Shown here: piece by piece, positions 1 to 7,598 of the stretch
How the letters are laid out: the number at the start of each line of letters is the position of its first letter
How positions within the stretch are numbered: position 1 is the first letter of the stretch
NCBI RefSeq assembly: GCF_008369325.1
Contig: NZ_VOBI01000017.1
Coordinates: 62,001-126,000 of the forward strand
DNA from: Pseudomonas sp. ANT_H12B
GTDB lineage: Bacteria > Pseudomonadota > Gammaproteobacteria > Pseudomonadales > Pseudomonadaceae
Length of the DNA stretch: 64,000 nucleotides
Direction of reading: 5' to 3'
The notes under the pieces: model-generated
Databases searched by the model: none
Seen by the model: only the letters and a program-made list of their open reading frames with translations
What the model was told of the DNA's origin: nothing
Program-made: the position numbers and the translations under genes

Positions 1-1060
1 CCAGCCAAAAGGTGACCCAGGCACGACTGACTTTTGTTCGCTCAACCAGGTAAGCCACCATCGGCTCGAGCAGGGAAATGGCCGAACTCCAGGCTGCAAT
101 CGCCACCAGTACGAAGAACACTACGCCCATCAGTTGGCCGAACGCTACGTTACCAAAGGCAAATGGCAGGCTGACAAACATAAGGCCAGGGCCTTCGCTC
201 GGGTTGAGGCCTGCGGCGAACACAATCGGAAACAACGCCAGACCGGCCACCAGGGAAACGAAAGTATCGAGCAGCGCCACACCGACAATGGTGCCGGAAA
301 TCGACGAGTTCTTCGGCAGATACGCACCGTAGATCATGATCGAACCGACACCTACGCTCAGGGAGAAAAACGCGTGCCCCATGGCGGGCAGCAAGCCTTC
401 GAGTACTTTTTCCGGGTGGAAGTCGAACATGAAATGCACGCCTTCCATGAAGTGGCCGGTGGTCATGCTATAGCCCAGCAGAACGATCACCATCACGAAC
501 AACAGCGGCATCATGATCCGCAGGCTGCGTTCAAGCCCGGCGACCACGCCTTTAGCGATCACCACCGCCGACAGCAGCATAAAAATCGTGTGCCAAAGTG
601 TCAGGCGCCACGGATCAGCGATCACATTGCCAAAGTACACGCCGACCTGATCAGCCGTCACACCCTGGAAGTCGCCGCGCCCCATGTCGATGATGTAATC
701 CAGCGACCAGCCGCCGACGACGCTATAGAAAGACAGGATCAGCAACGCCGTGATCATCCCGGCGAATGCGCCCCAGGACCACTTCGGCGAATGCCCCGCC
801 TCGAGCGCCAGCACCTTCAAGGCGTTGGCCGGACTCTGCCGGGCACGTCGGCCGATAAGGGTTTCCGCCAACATGACCGGCACACCGATCAGCGCGATAC
901 AGGCCAGGAACATCAGCACAAAGGCGCCGCCGCCATAGACGCCGACCATGTACGGGAATTTCCAGATGCTACCCAGGCCCACGGCCGAACCGGTCGCGGC
1001 GAGTATGAAGACCCAGCGGCTAGCCCAACTGCCGTGGACAGAAACCTTGTCTGTCGACAT
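1..1060 (-). CDS. NSS-family sodium-dependent amino-acid transporter (N-terminal part; gene runs off the left edge)
   Basis: Inner-membrane Na+-coupled symporter of the SNF/NSS (LeuT-like) family, substrate unknown but usually an amino acid. Translated leftward from the ATG at 1058-1060 it gives about 353 residues with many hydrophobic helices. TM1 carries the family signature AVGLGSIWKFP at residues 26-36, followed by a glycine-rich GVYGGGAFVL stretch. The usual Asn of GLGN, which helps bind Na+ in LeuT, is Ser here (residue 31). The C-terminal helices lie outside the window. The long plus-strand open frame over this stretch is an antisense artefact. Confidence 0.9.
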   Translation of the reverse strand, partial: MSTDKVSVHGSWASRWVFILAATGSAVGLGSIWKFPYMVGVYGGGAFVLMFLACIALIGVPVMLAETLIGRRARQSPANALKVLALEAGHSPKWSWGAFAGMITALLILSFYSVVGGWSLDYIIDMGRGDFQGVTADQVGVYFGNVIADPWRLTLWHTIFMLLSAVVIAKGVVAGLERSLRIMMPLLFVMVIVLLGYSMTTGHFMEGVHFMFDFHPEKVLEGLLPAMGHAFFSLSVGVGSIMIYGAYLPKNSSISGTIVGVALLDTFVSLVAGLALFPIVFAAGLNPSEGPGLMFVSLPFAFGNVAFGQLMGVVFFVLVAIAAWSSAISLLEPMVAYLVERTKVSRAWVTFWL

Positions 1061-1163
1061 CGTTATCACGCCCAAGCGTTCAAAAAAGAGGCCGCATTGT
1101 CCGGGATTCAATCAACCTGCTCAAGCACGTAGCGATACCGTAGCCGACTTGCTTGCAACTCCC

Positions 1164-1169
1164 TATAAT
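1164..1169 (+). promoter_or_regulatory. Candidate -10 box of smpB
   Basis: A perfect TATAAT lies 9 bases upstream of the smpB ATG, so a transcript from it would start at most a few bases before the start codon. No good -35 hexamer is visible at the usual spacing. No ribosome binding site is seen either, which fits a near-leaderless message. Confidence 0.45.
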
Positions 1170-1178
1170 GCCGCCCCT

Positions 1179-1661
1179 ATGGCTAAACAGAAGAAACACC
1201 CAACAGGGACCATCGCGCAAAATAAAAAGGCGCGACACGATTACTTCATCGAGCATAAGTTCGAGGCTGGTCTGGTCCTGGCCGGCTGGGAAGTAAAAAG
1301 TCTGCGGGCAAGCAAGCTGCAACTGGTTGACAGTTACGTGCTGCTCAAGGATGGCGAAGCCTGGTTGCTCGGCAGCCACATCACGCCCCTGATGACCGCC
1401 AGCACTCACGTCATCGCTGATCCGACCCGCACCCGCAAATTGCTGCTCAACCGGCGCGAGCTGGAAAAGCTGGCCACTGCCGTGCAGCAAAAAGGTTACG
1501 CCTGCGTGTGCCTGTCCTGGTACTGGAGCAAGCACATGGTCAAGTGCGAGATCGCTTTGGGCAAGGGCAAGAAGGAATACGACAAGCGTGATACCGAACG
1601 CGAACGCGACGCCGGTCGTGAGTTGCAGCGTGCGGTGCGGAACAAGGGTAAGGAAGATTAA
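1179..1661 (+). CDS. smpB: SsrA-binding protein SmpB
   Basis: Small basic protein that binds tmRNA and delivers it to stalled ribosomes for trans-translation. The 160-residue length is typical. The N-terminus MAKQKKHPTGTIAQNKKARH is followed by the OB-fold core (HKFEAGLVLAGWEVKSLR, SYVLLKDGEAWLLGSHI) and a basic tail (GKGKKEYDKRDTE) of the kind that inserts into the decoding centre. I chose the ATG at 1179 because family homology begins there; the frame is open further upstream but unrelated. The partner RNA gene ssrA lies about 9.3 kb downstream on the same strand. Confidence 0.97.
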   Translation: MAKQKKHPTGTIAQNKKARHDYFIEHKFEAGLVLAGWEVKSLRASKLQLVDSYVLLKDGEAWLLGSHITPLMTASTHVIADPTRTRKLLLNRRELEKLATAVQQKGYACVCLSWYWSKHMVKCEIALGKGKKEYDKRDTERERDAGRELQRAVRNKGKED

Positions 1662-1671
1662 TTCCTTGCTC

Positions 1672-1779
1672 TGATCGTTCCCACGCTCTGCGTGGAAATT
1701 CAGCAATGAACGCTCTGCGTTCGCTTTGTGACGCGGAGCGTCACGGGATGCATTCTCACGCAGAGCGTGGGAACGATCA
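1672..1779. repeat. Pseudomonas intergenic palindromic repeat, copy 1
   Basis: A 108-bp element whose outer 23 bases (1672-1694 and 1757-1779) are perfect inverted repeats beginning TGATCGTTCCCACGCTC; smaller inverted segments (ACGCTCTGCGT, GACGCGGAGCGTC) lie inside. It fills the gap between smpB and lldR and could form a long cruciform or act as a bidirectional terminator. A related copy is at 61408-61521. Confidence 0.8.
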
Positions 1780-2547
1780 TTACATCCTTTTACGCCGCTC
1801 CGCCCGGGCCATGCGCTGCACTTCCTGACGCACTTCTTCCAGCACTTCCTGCACATACAAGATGTGTCGGCTGGAAACTTCCCGAGCCTGTTCCGCCCTT
1901 CCTTCGATAATCGCCAGATACAGCTCCCGATGCTGAGTGATCAGCATGTCTCGGGTTTCGGTGCGCTGTTTGTACATCCCGCCGATATTGGTCACCACGT
2001 TGCGTTTGAGCAGGTCGAACAACCCACGAATGGTGTGCAGCAACACCGCGTTGTGGCTGGCCTCCGCAATCGCCAGATGGAATTTCGCATCTGCCGCCCC
2101 CTCTTCCGCCCGACTTACCTCGTCGTGGCGCGTATAGCAGTCCTGCAATTCGTTGAAGGCCGTGGTCAGCCGCTCGCGGTCTACGTCCGTAGCACGCATG
2201 GCCGCGTAATAGGCGCAGGAGGCTTCCAGGGTGTGGCGAAATTCCAGCAAATCGCGCTGCGCTTCAGGGTTGCTTTCCAGCAGATGCAGCAACGGATCAC
2301 TGAAGGTCGACCCCAGCGACTCCACCACATAATTGCCGCCGCCCTGGCGACTGACCAGCAAGCCTTTGGCCGCCAGTTTCTGAATCGCTTCGCGCAACGA
2401 AGGGCGTGACACGCCGAACTGCTCGGCCAACGCACGTTCGGCCGGCAAGCGCTCACCCGCCTTCAGCGTGCCCTCGAGAATCATCCCCTCGAGCTGCTCG
2501 ACAATATCGTCAGACAAACGGCGCTGACGAATCTGATCAAAGCCCAT
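1780..2547 (-). CDS. lldR: GntR/FadR-family lactate-responsive regulator LldR
   Basis: DNA-binding repressor of the GntR family, FCD (FadR/LldR) subfamily. Of 255 residues, about 5-75 form the winged helix (RLPAERALAEQFGVSRPSLREA, in two parts) and the rest is an all-helical FCD ligand domain. It is transcribed divergently from lldP. The 263-bp gap between them holds a perfect 17-bp palindrome of the LldR/PdhR type. By family knowledge, lactate binding releases the repressor and opens the lldP-lldEFG genes. PdhR or GlcC-like specificity is the alternative, but the neighbours favour lactate. Confidence 0.9.
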   Translation of the reverse strand: MGFDQIRQRRLSDDIVEQLEGMILEGTLKAGERLPAERALAEQFGVSRPSLREAIQKLAAKGLLVSRQGGGNYVVESLGSTFSDPLLHLLESNPEAQRDLLEFRHTLEASCAYYAAMRATDVDRERLTTAFNELQDCYTRHDEVSRAEEGAADAKFHLAIAEASHNAVLLHTIRGLFDLLKRNVVTNIGGMYKQRTETRDMLITQHRELYLAIIEGRAEQAREVSSRHILYVQEVLEEVRQEVQRMARAERRKRM

Positions 2548-2629
2548 AACTCAATTCTCCACGATCCCGACGGCTCGCCGGGGCCTCTATTCTGGCCTAT
2601 CAGCGCTGTGCCAGCACCTAATCAGATAG

Positions 2630-2643
2630 CGTTTGATCAAACG
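2630..2643. promoter_or_regulatory. 14-bp palindrome between lldR and lldP
   Basis: CGTTTGATCAAACG is a perfect inverted repeat about 85 bp upstream of lldR and 168 bp upstream of lldP. It may be a second regulator site. It does not match the LldR-type TTGGTnnnACCAA pattern, so it may serve another factor. Confidence 0.35.
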
Positions 2644-2741
2644 GCTCAGATGACCTCTGCACCGCTTATTCGACAAAAGTTCTAGGTCGGCAAATTGACA
2701 CGCCGCCTACAACGCTTTTACCCTAGCCAACAGCGATTGTA

Positions 2742-2758
2742 AATTGGTATTACCAATT
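2742..2758. promoter_or_regulatory. LldR operator upstream of lldP
   Basis: AATTGGTATTACCAATT is a perfect 17-bp palindrome centred at 2750, 53-69 bp upstream of the lldP start. It matches the TTGGTnnnACCAA pattern known for LldR/PdhR-type regulators. Its position in the lldR-lldP divergent region makes it the likely repressor site. Confidence 0.75.
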
Positions 2759-2810
2759 AACCAAGAACGCTGATCAGTGCCTGACCAACAACAATTAGGG
2801 GCCACCCCAT

Positions 2811-4505
2811 ATGCAAACCTGGCAACAGCTCTACAGCCCGCTCGGCAGTCTCGGCGTGTCCGCGCTCGCAGCCGTTATCCCCATCGTATTTTTCTTCCTG
2901 GCTTTGGCGGTGTTCCGCCTCAAAGGCCATGTGGCCGGTAGCATCACCCTGGCGTTGTCTATTGCGGTGGCAATCTTCGCCTTCCAGATGCCAGTCGACA
3001 TGGCTTTCGCCGCCGCCGGATATGGCTTCGCGTACGGCCTGTGGCCGATTGCCTGGATCATCGTGGCAGCCGTGTTCCTCTACAAACTGACGGTCAAGAG
3101 CGGCCAGTTCGAAGTGATCCGCAGCTCGGTGCTGTCGATCACTGATGACCAGCGCCTGCAAGTGTTGCTGATCGGCTTCTGCTTCGGTGCCTTCCTGGAA
3201 GGTGCCGCCGGTTTCGGTGCGCCGGTCGCGATTACCGCCGCGCTGCTGGTAGGACTGGGCTTTAACCCGCTGTACGCCGCAGGTTTGTGCCTGATCGCCA
3301 ACACCGCACCAGTGGCCTTCGGTGCCTTGGGTATTCCGATCATCGTTGCCGGGCAAGTGACTGGCATCGACGCGTTCAAGATTGGCGCCATGACCGGTCG
3401 CCAACTGCCACTGCTGTCGCTGTTCGTGCCGTTCTGGCTGGTGTTCATGATGGATGGCCTGCGCGGCGTGCGGGAAACCTGGCCGGCAGCATTGGTGGCC
3501 GGCTTGAGCTTTGCCATCACCCAGTACTTCACGTCGAACTTCATCGGCCCGGAACTGCCGGACATCACCTCGGCCCTGGCCAGCCTGATTTCCCTGACCC
3601 TGTTCCTGAAAGTCTGGCAACCAAAACGCGCTGCCGGCCAACACATCGTCGGTGCCGTCTCGGCTTCCGTGGTGGGCGCCAGCGCTGGCGGTTTCGGCCT
3701 GCCACGCAGCACCGTGGCGTCGCCGTACAGCTTCGGTGAAATTCTCAAAGCCTGGTCACCGTTCCTGATCCTCACCGTGCTGGTCACCATCTGGACATTG
3801 AAACCGTTCAAGGCAATGTTCGCCGCTGGCGGCTCAATGTACAGCTGGGTGTTTAATATCGCCATCCCGCACCTTGATCAATTGGTGATCAAGGTTGCAC
3901 CGATCGTGACCGCACCAACCGCTATTCCGGCGGTGTTCAAACTCGACCCGATTTCCGCGACTGGTACGGCGATTTTCTTCTCGGCGCTGATCTCGATGCT
4001 GGTGTTGAAGATCAATATCAGAACTGGTCTGACCACTTTGAAAGAGACCTTCTACGAGCTGCGCTGGCCGATTTTGTCCATCGGCATGGTGCTGGCATTC
4101 GCCTTCGTCACCAACTACTCAGGCATGTCTTCGACCATGGCTCTGGTACTGGCCGGCACCGGCGCAGCCTTTCCGTTCTTCTCGCCATTCCTGGGATGGC
4201 TGGGCGTGTTCCTGACCGGTTCCGATACCTCGTCCAACGCGCTGTTCAGTTCGCTGCAAGCGACCACCGCGCACCAGATCGGCGTCAGCGATGTGTTGCT
4301 GGTAGCGGCGAACACCAGCGGTGGCGTGACCGGCAAGATGATTTCGCCACAATCGATCGCCGTGGCCTGCGCCGCGACCGGCCTGGTGGGCAAGGAATCG
4401 GATCTGTTCCGCTTCACCCTCAAGCACAGCCTATTCTTCGCAACGATCGTCGGCCTGATCACCTACATCCAGGCCTATTGGCTCACTGGCATGCTGGTGC
4501 ACTAG
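2811..4505 (+). CDS. lldP: L-lactate permease (LctP family)
   Basis: Inner-membrane proton-coupled permease for lactate and probably glycolate. The 564 residues are almost entirely hydrophobic helices (about 12-14), with LctP-family stretches such as FGAFLEGAAGFGAPVAITAA (about residues 125-144), GSDTSSNALFSSLQ and MISPQSIAVACAATGLVGKE near the C-terminus. The ATG at 2811 follows a purine-rich AGGGG. It is the first gene after the LldR operator and is followed by the L-lactate oxidation genes, so uptake and oxidation are probably co-regulated. Confidence 0.96.
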   Translation: MQTWQQLYSPLGSLGVSALAAVIPIVFFFLALAVFRLKGHVAGSITLALSIAVAIFAFQMPVDMAFAAAGYGFAYGLWPIAWIIVAAVFLYKLTVKSGQFEVIRSSVLSITDDQRLQVLLIGFCFGAFLEGAAGFGAPVAITAALLVGLGFNPLYAAGLCLIANTAPVAFGALGIPIIVAGQVTGIDAFKIGAMTGRQLPLLSLFVPFWLVFMMDGLRGVRETWPAALVAGLSFAITQYFTSNFIGPELPDITSALASLISLTLFLKVWQPKRAAGQHIVGAVSASVVGASAGGFGLPRSTVASPYSFGEILKAWSPFLILTVLVTIWTLKPFKAMFAAGGSMYSWVFNIAIPHLDQLVIKVAPIVTAPTAIPAVFKLDPISATGTAIFFSALISMLVLKINIRTGLTTLKETFYELRWPILSIGMVLAFAFVTNYSGMSSTMALVLAGTGAAFPFFSPFLGWLGVFLTGSDTSSNALFSSLQATTAHQIGVSDVLLVAANTSGGVTGKMISPQSIAVACAATGLVGKESDLFRFTLKHSLFFATIVGLITYIQAYWLTGMLVH

Positions 4506-4520
4506 GGACTACAGAAAACA

Positions 4521-4560
4521 CCGAAAAAACCGACGCCGGACCAAGATTTCGGCGTCAGCT
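4521..4560. terminator. Hairpin between lldP and lldE
   Basis: GACGCCG (4532-4538) pairs with CGGCGTC (4550-4556). The run of six A on the 5' side (4524-4529) means the canonical stem plus U-tract reads on the minus strand, not in the lldP direction. On the plus strand it may only attenuate transcription between lldP and lldEFG or shape mRNA decay. Confidence 0.35.
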
Positions 4561-4651
4561 ATTCACAACCCGGTCTGTAAGGCTGCTGAAAGCTTGCCTC
4601 TCTATATTCAGCAGTCTCAGCGGACGGGTAACCGGCCGAGAGACACGCCTG

Positions 4652-5476
4652 ATGAGCGAGCTTTTTTACAACGCAGTGCCGAATGCGACCCGCGTCGCCC
4701 CGCCACTGCCCGAGCCTCGGCAATACCCCAGCAAGAAACCGTCACGGGTCTACCTGTTCGGAACTTGCGTGGTGGATTTGTTCTACCCCGAAGCTGGGAT
4801 GGACGCGATTCACTTGCTGGAACGCGAAGGCATTCGTGTCGAGTATCCACAGGGGCAAAGCTGCTGCGGACAACCGGCCTACACCTCGGGTTATACCGAG
4901 CAGGCAAGGACCGTGGCGCGCTCGCAACTGGCGCTATTCGCCGGGGACTATCCGGTGGTGGTGCCGTCGGGATCGTGTGCCGGGATGCTGCGCGAACACT
5001 ATGTCGACTTGTTCAAAGACGAGCCGCAAACGTTGAAACAGGTTCAGGCGCTGGCTGCCCGGACCTATGAACTGGCCGAGTTCCTGTTGTTTGTCTGCAA
5101 GGTGCAGCTCAAGGACAGTGGCACACCTGTGAAAGTGGCGTTGCACACGTCGTGTTCGGCACGTCGTGAAATGAACACCCACCTGCACGGCCGCGAGTTG
5201 TTGGCGCAGCTGGGCAACGTAGAACGCGTCGATCACAGTCACGAAAGCGAATGCTGTGGCTTCGGTGGGACTTTCAGCGTCCGTATGCCAGACATTTCCG
5301 GCGCGATGGTGGCTGACAAGACCCGGTCGTTGAAGGAATCCGGCGCGCACCAGGTGCTCAGTGCCGACTGCGGTTGCCTGATGAACATCAACGGCTCGCT
5401 GGAAAAACAGAAGGAAGCGTTGCGCGGCCAACACCTGGCCAGCTTCCTTTGGCAGCGAACCGGAGGTGTTCTATGA
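4652..5476 (+). CDS. lldE: L-lactate dehydrogenase iron-sulfur subunit LldE (LutA-like)
   Basis: Subunit of the three-part, cytochrome-linked L-lactate oxidising complex (LldEFG/LutABC) that converts L-lactate to pyruvate at the inner membrane. Two cysteine-rich CCG domains are present: SCCGQPAY around residue 70 and ECCGFGGTFSVR around residue 200, each preceded by the second-site Cys (GSC, TSC) expected of the family. The ATG at 4652 gives 274 residues, including an N-terminal extension of about 30 residues before RVYLFGTC. The frame is open further upstream but lacks family similarity. It overlaps lldF by 4 bases (ATGA). Confidence 0.93.
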   Translation: MSELFYNAVPNATRVAPPLPEPRQYPSKKPSRVYLFGTCVVDLFYPEAGMDAIHLLEREGIRVEYPQGQSCCGQPAYTSGYTEQARTVARSQLALFAGDYPVVVPSGSCAGMLREHYVDLFKDEPQTLKQVQALAARTYELAEFLLFVCKVQLKDSGTPVKVALHTSCSARREMNTHLHGRELLAQLGNVERVDHSHESECCGFGGTFSVRMPDISGAMVADKTRSLKESGAHQVLSADCGCLMNINGSLEKQKEALRGQHLASFLWQRTGGVL

Positions 5477-6927
5477 ACGCTTCCGCGATTATTCCTACGG
5501 TTGCCGTGGAAGAAGATTTTCGCACCCGGGCTCACAAGGCGTTGGGTGACAAGCAACTGCGAAACAACTTTCGCACGGCGATGGATTCGCTGATGACAAA
5601 ACGGGCAGCGTCCTTCAGCGATGCCCACGAAAGAGAACATTTGCGAGCGCTGGGCAATGCTGTCCGCGCCCGTGCGTTATCCAAGTTGCCCGACCTGCTC
5701 GAGCAGCTTGAACAGAACCTGACCCGCAACGGTGTGACAGTGCACTGGGCGGAAACGGTGGACGAAGCCAATGGCATCGTCCTCTCGATCATCCGCGCTC
5801 ACGAGGGGCGGCAAGTGATCAAGGGCAAATCGATGGTCAGCGAAGAGATGGAAATGAATCACTTCCTCGCTGAACAGGGCATTGAATGCCTGGAATCGGA
5901 CATGGGCGAGTACATCGTCCAGCTCGACCATGAGAAGCCTTCACACATTATTATGCCGGCGATCCACAAGAACGCCGGTCAGGTCGCGTCCTTGTTCCAC
6001 GACAAACTTGGCGTGGAATACACCAAGGACGTTGACCAACTCATTCAGATCGGTCGCAAGGTCTTGCGGCAGAAATTCTTCGAAGCGGACATCGGCGTCT
6101 CCGGCGTCAACTTCGCCGTGGCCGAAACCGGCACTTTGCTGCTGGTGGAAAACGAAGGCAACGGGCGCATGACCACCACCGTGCCACCGGTGCACATCGC
6201 CGTCACCGGCATCGAAAAAGTCGTGGAAAACCTGCGTGATGTCGTGCCGCTGCTGTCACTGCTGACCCGTTCAGCCCTCGGCCAGCCGATCACCACCTAC
6301 GTCAACATGATCTCCGGCCCACGCAAGGAACATGAACTCGACGGCCCTCAGGAAGTGCACCTGGTATTGCTCGACAACGGTCGCAGCCAGGCCTTCGCCG
6401 ACAGCGAACTGCGCCAGACCCTGAACTGCATCCGCTGCGGCGCCTGTATGAATCATTGCCCGGTCTACACTCGAATCGGCGGCCACGCCTATGGGGAGGT
6501 TTACCCTGGGCCTATCGGAAAAATCATCACCCCGCACATGGTCGGCCTGGCGAAAGTCCCGGACCACCCGAGTGCCTCGTCGCTGTGTGGCGCCTGCGGT
6601 GAAGTCTGTCCGGTAAAAATTCCGATTCCGGCGCTGCTGCGTCGCCTACGGGAAGAGAACGTCAAAGCCCCGGACAGCCCTCACCAAGTGATGCGCGGCC
6701 AAGGCAGCAAGTACTCGCGCAAAGAACGGTTTATCTGGAATGCTTGGGCGAAGCTCAACAGCTCGCCGACGCTTTATCGCCTGTTCGGTTTCTTCGCCAC
6801 TCGCTTGCGCGCTCTTGCACCGAGCAATGTCGGCCCGTGGACGCAAAACCACAGCGCACCGAAACCCGCTGCCCGCTCACTGCATGACATGGCCCGCGAA
6901 CATCTGGCCAAACAGGGAGATCGCTGA
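5473..6927 (+). CDS. lldF: L-lactate dehydrogenase iron-sulfur subunit LldF (LutB-like)
   Basis: Electron-transfer subunit of the LldEFG complex, 484 residues. The N-terminal two thirds is an LUD-type domain (FAVAETGTLLLVENEGNGR). It is followed by two ferredoxin-type clusters: CIRCGACMNHCPVY near residue 318 and CGACGEVCPVKIP near residue 372. Translation is probably coupled to lldE, since the ATG at 5473 overlaps the lldE TGA; a GGAGG lies just upstream at 5462-5466. An upstream in-frame extension inside lldE was rejected. Confidence 0.95.
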   Translation: MNASAIIPTVAVEEDFRTRAHKALGDKQLRNNFRTAMDSLMTKRAASFSDAHEREHLRALGNAVRARALSKLPDLLEQLEQNLTRNGVTVHWAETVDEANGIVLSIIRAHEGRQVIKGKSMVSEEMEMNHFLAEQGIECLESDMGEYIVQLDHEKPSHIIMPAIHKNAGQVASLFHDKLGVEYTKDVDQLIQIGRKVLRQKFFEADIGVSGVNFAVAETGTLLLVENEGNGRMTTTVPPVHIAVTGIEKVVENLRDVVPLLSLLTRSALGQPITTYVNMISGPRKEHELDGPQEVHLVLLDNGRSQAFADSELRQTLNCIRCGACMNHCPVYTRIGGHAYGEVYPGPIGKIITPHMVGLAKVPDHPSASSLCGACGEVCPVKIPIPALLRRLREENVKAPDSPHQVMRGQGSKYSRKERFIWNAWAKLNSSPTLYRLFGFFATRLRALAPSNVGPWTQNHSAPKPAARSLHDMAREHLAKQGDR

Positions 6928-7598
6928 TGAGCGCCAAGCAAAACATCCTCGGCAAATTGCGCAAAAGTCTGACGGGCACCACGCCGGTGCCTGACGAGTT
7001 CGACGTCGAACTGGTGACGGCGCCCTACACCTACACCGATGAGCAACGCATCCCGCAGCTGCGCAAACTGATGGAAGCGGTGCACACCGAAATCCACCTG
7101 ACGTCCGGCGATGGCTGGCCTTCGTTGCTTGCTCAGTTATTGCGGGACCGTCAGTTGCCGAGTTTGTTGATTGCACCGACTACACTTCACGGGCAACGCG
7201 TCACTCAGCACTGGGCGAAAAATCCTGATCTGCCAACGCTCAAATCCTACGACCGTCCAGTTGAAGAATGGAAAGCCGAGTTGTTCAACGACACGCCGGC
7301 CAGCCTGACCGGCACTCTCGGCGCAATTGCCGCCACAGGTAGCCTGATTCTCTGGCCGACGCGGGAAGAACCGCGCCTGATGAGCCTGGTGCCGCCCGTG
7401 CATTTCGCCCTGCTCAAGGCCAGTGAAATCCGCGACAACTTCTATCAAGTGCAGCAGGAATTCGAGTGGGCCCAAGGCATGCCGACCAACGCCCTGCTGG
7501 TGTCCGGCCCGTCAAAAACCGCTGACATCGAGCAAGTTCTGGCTTACGGCGCTCACGGTCCGAAAGACCTCGTGGTCATGATCCTGGAGGACCAATGA
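6927..7598 (+). CDS. lldG: L-lactate dehydrogenase subunit LldG (LutC-like, LUD domain)
   Basis: Third subunit of the L-lactate oxidising complex, a 223-residue LUD-domain (DUF162) protein. The core ASLTGTLGAIAATGSLILWP followed by EEPRLMSLVPPVHF corresponds to the conserved glycine-rich segment and the LxPPxH motif of LutC proteins. Start and stop codons overlap with lldF upstream and the dehydrogenase gene downstream, showing tight translational coupling. Its exact biochemical role within the complex is not established in the family. Confidence 0.93.
   Translation: MSAKQNILGKLRKSLTGTTPVPDEFDVELVTAPYTYTDEQRIPQLRKLMEAVHTEIHLTSGDGWPSLLAQLLRDRQLPSLLIAPTTLHGQRVTQHWAKNPDLPTLKSYDRPVEEWKAELFNDTPASLTGTLGAIAATGSLILWPTREEPRLMSLVPPVHFALLKASEIRDNFYQVQQEFEWAQGMPTNALLVSGPSKTADIEQVLAYGAHGPKDLVVMILEDQ

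Noticed and set aside
134..1132. 332-codon open frame on the plus strand
   Set aside because: Antisense to the NSS transporter, which has family motifs; composition of the frame (His, Gln and Arg rich) is that of an antisense shadow in GC-rich DNA.
2757..3644. 295-codon minus-strand frame over lldP
   Set aside because: Gln/His/Glu-rich shadow of the membrane-protein gene lldP.
5374..5472. N-terminal extension of lldF upstream of 5473
   Set aside because: The stretch lies inside lldE and has no family similarity; the ATG at 5473 has a ribosome site and the usual ATGA overlap.
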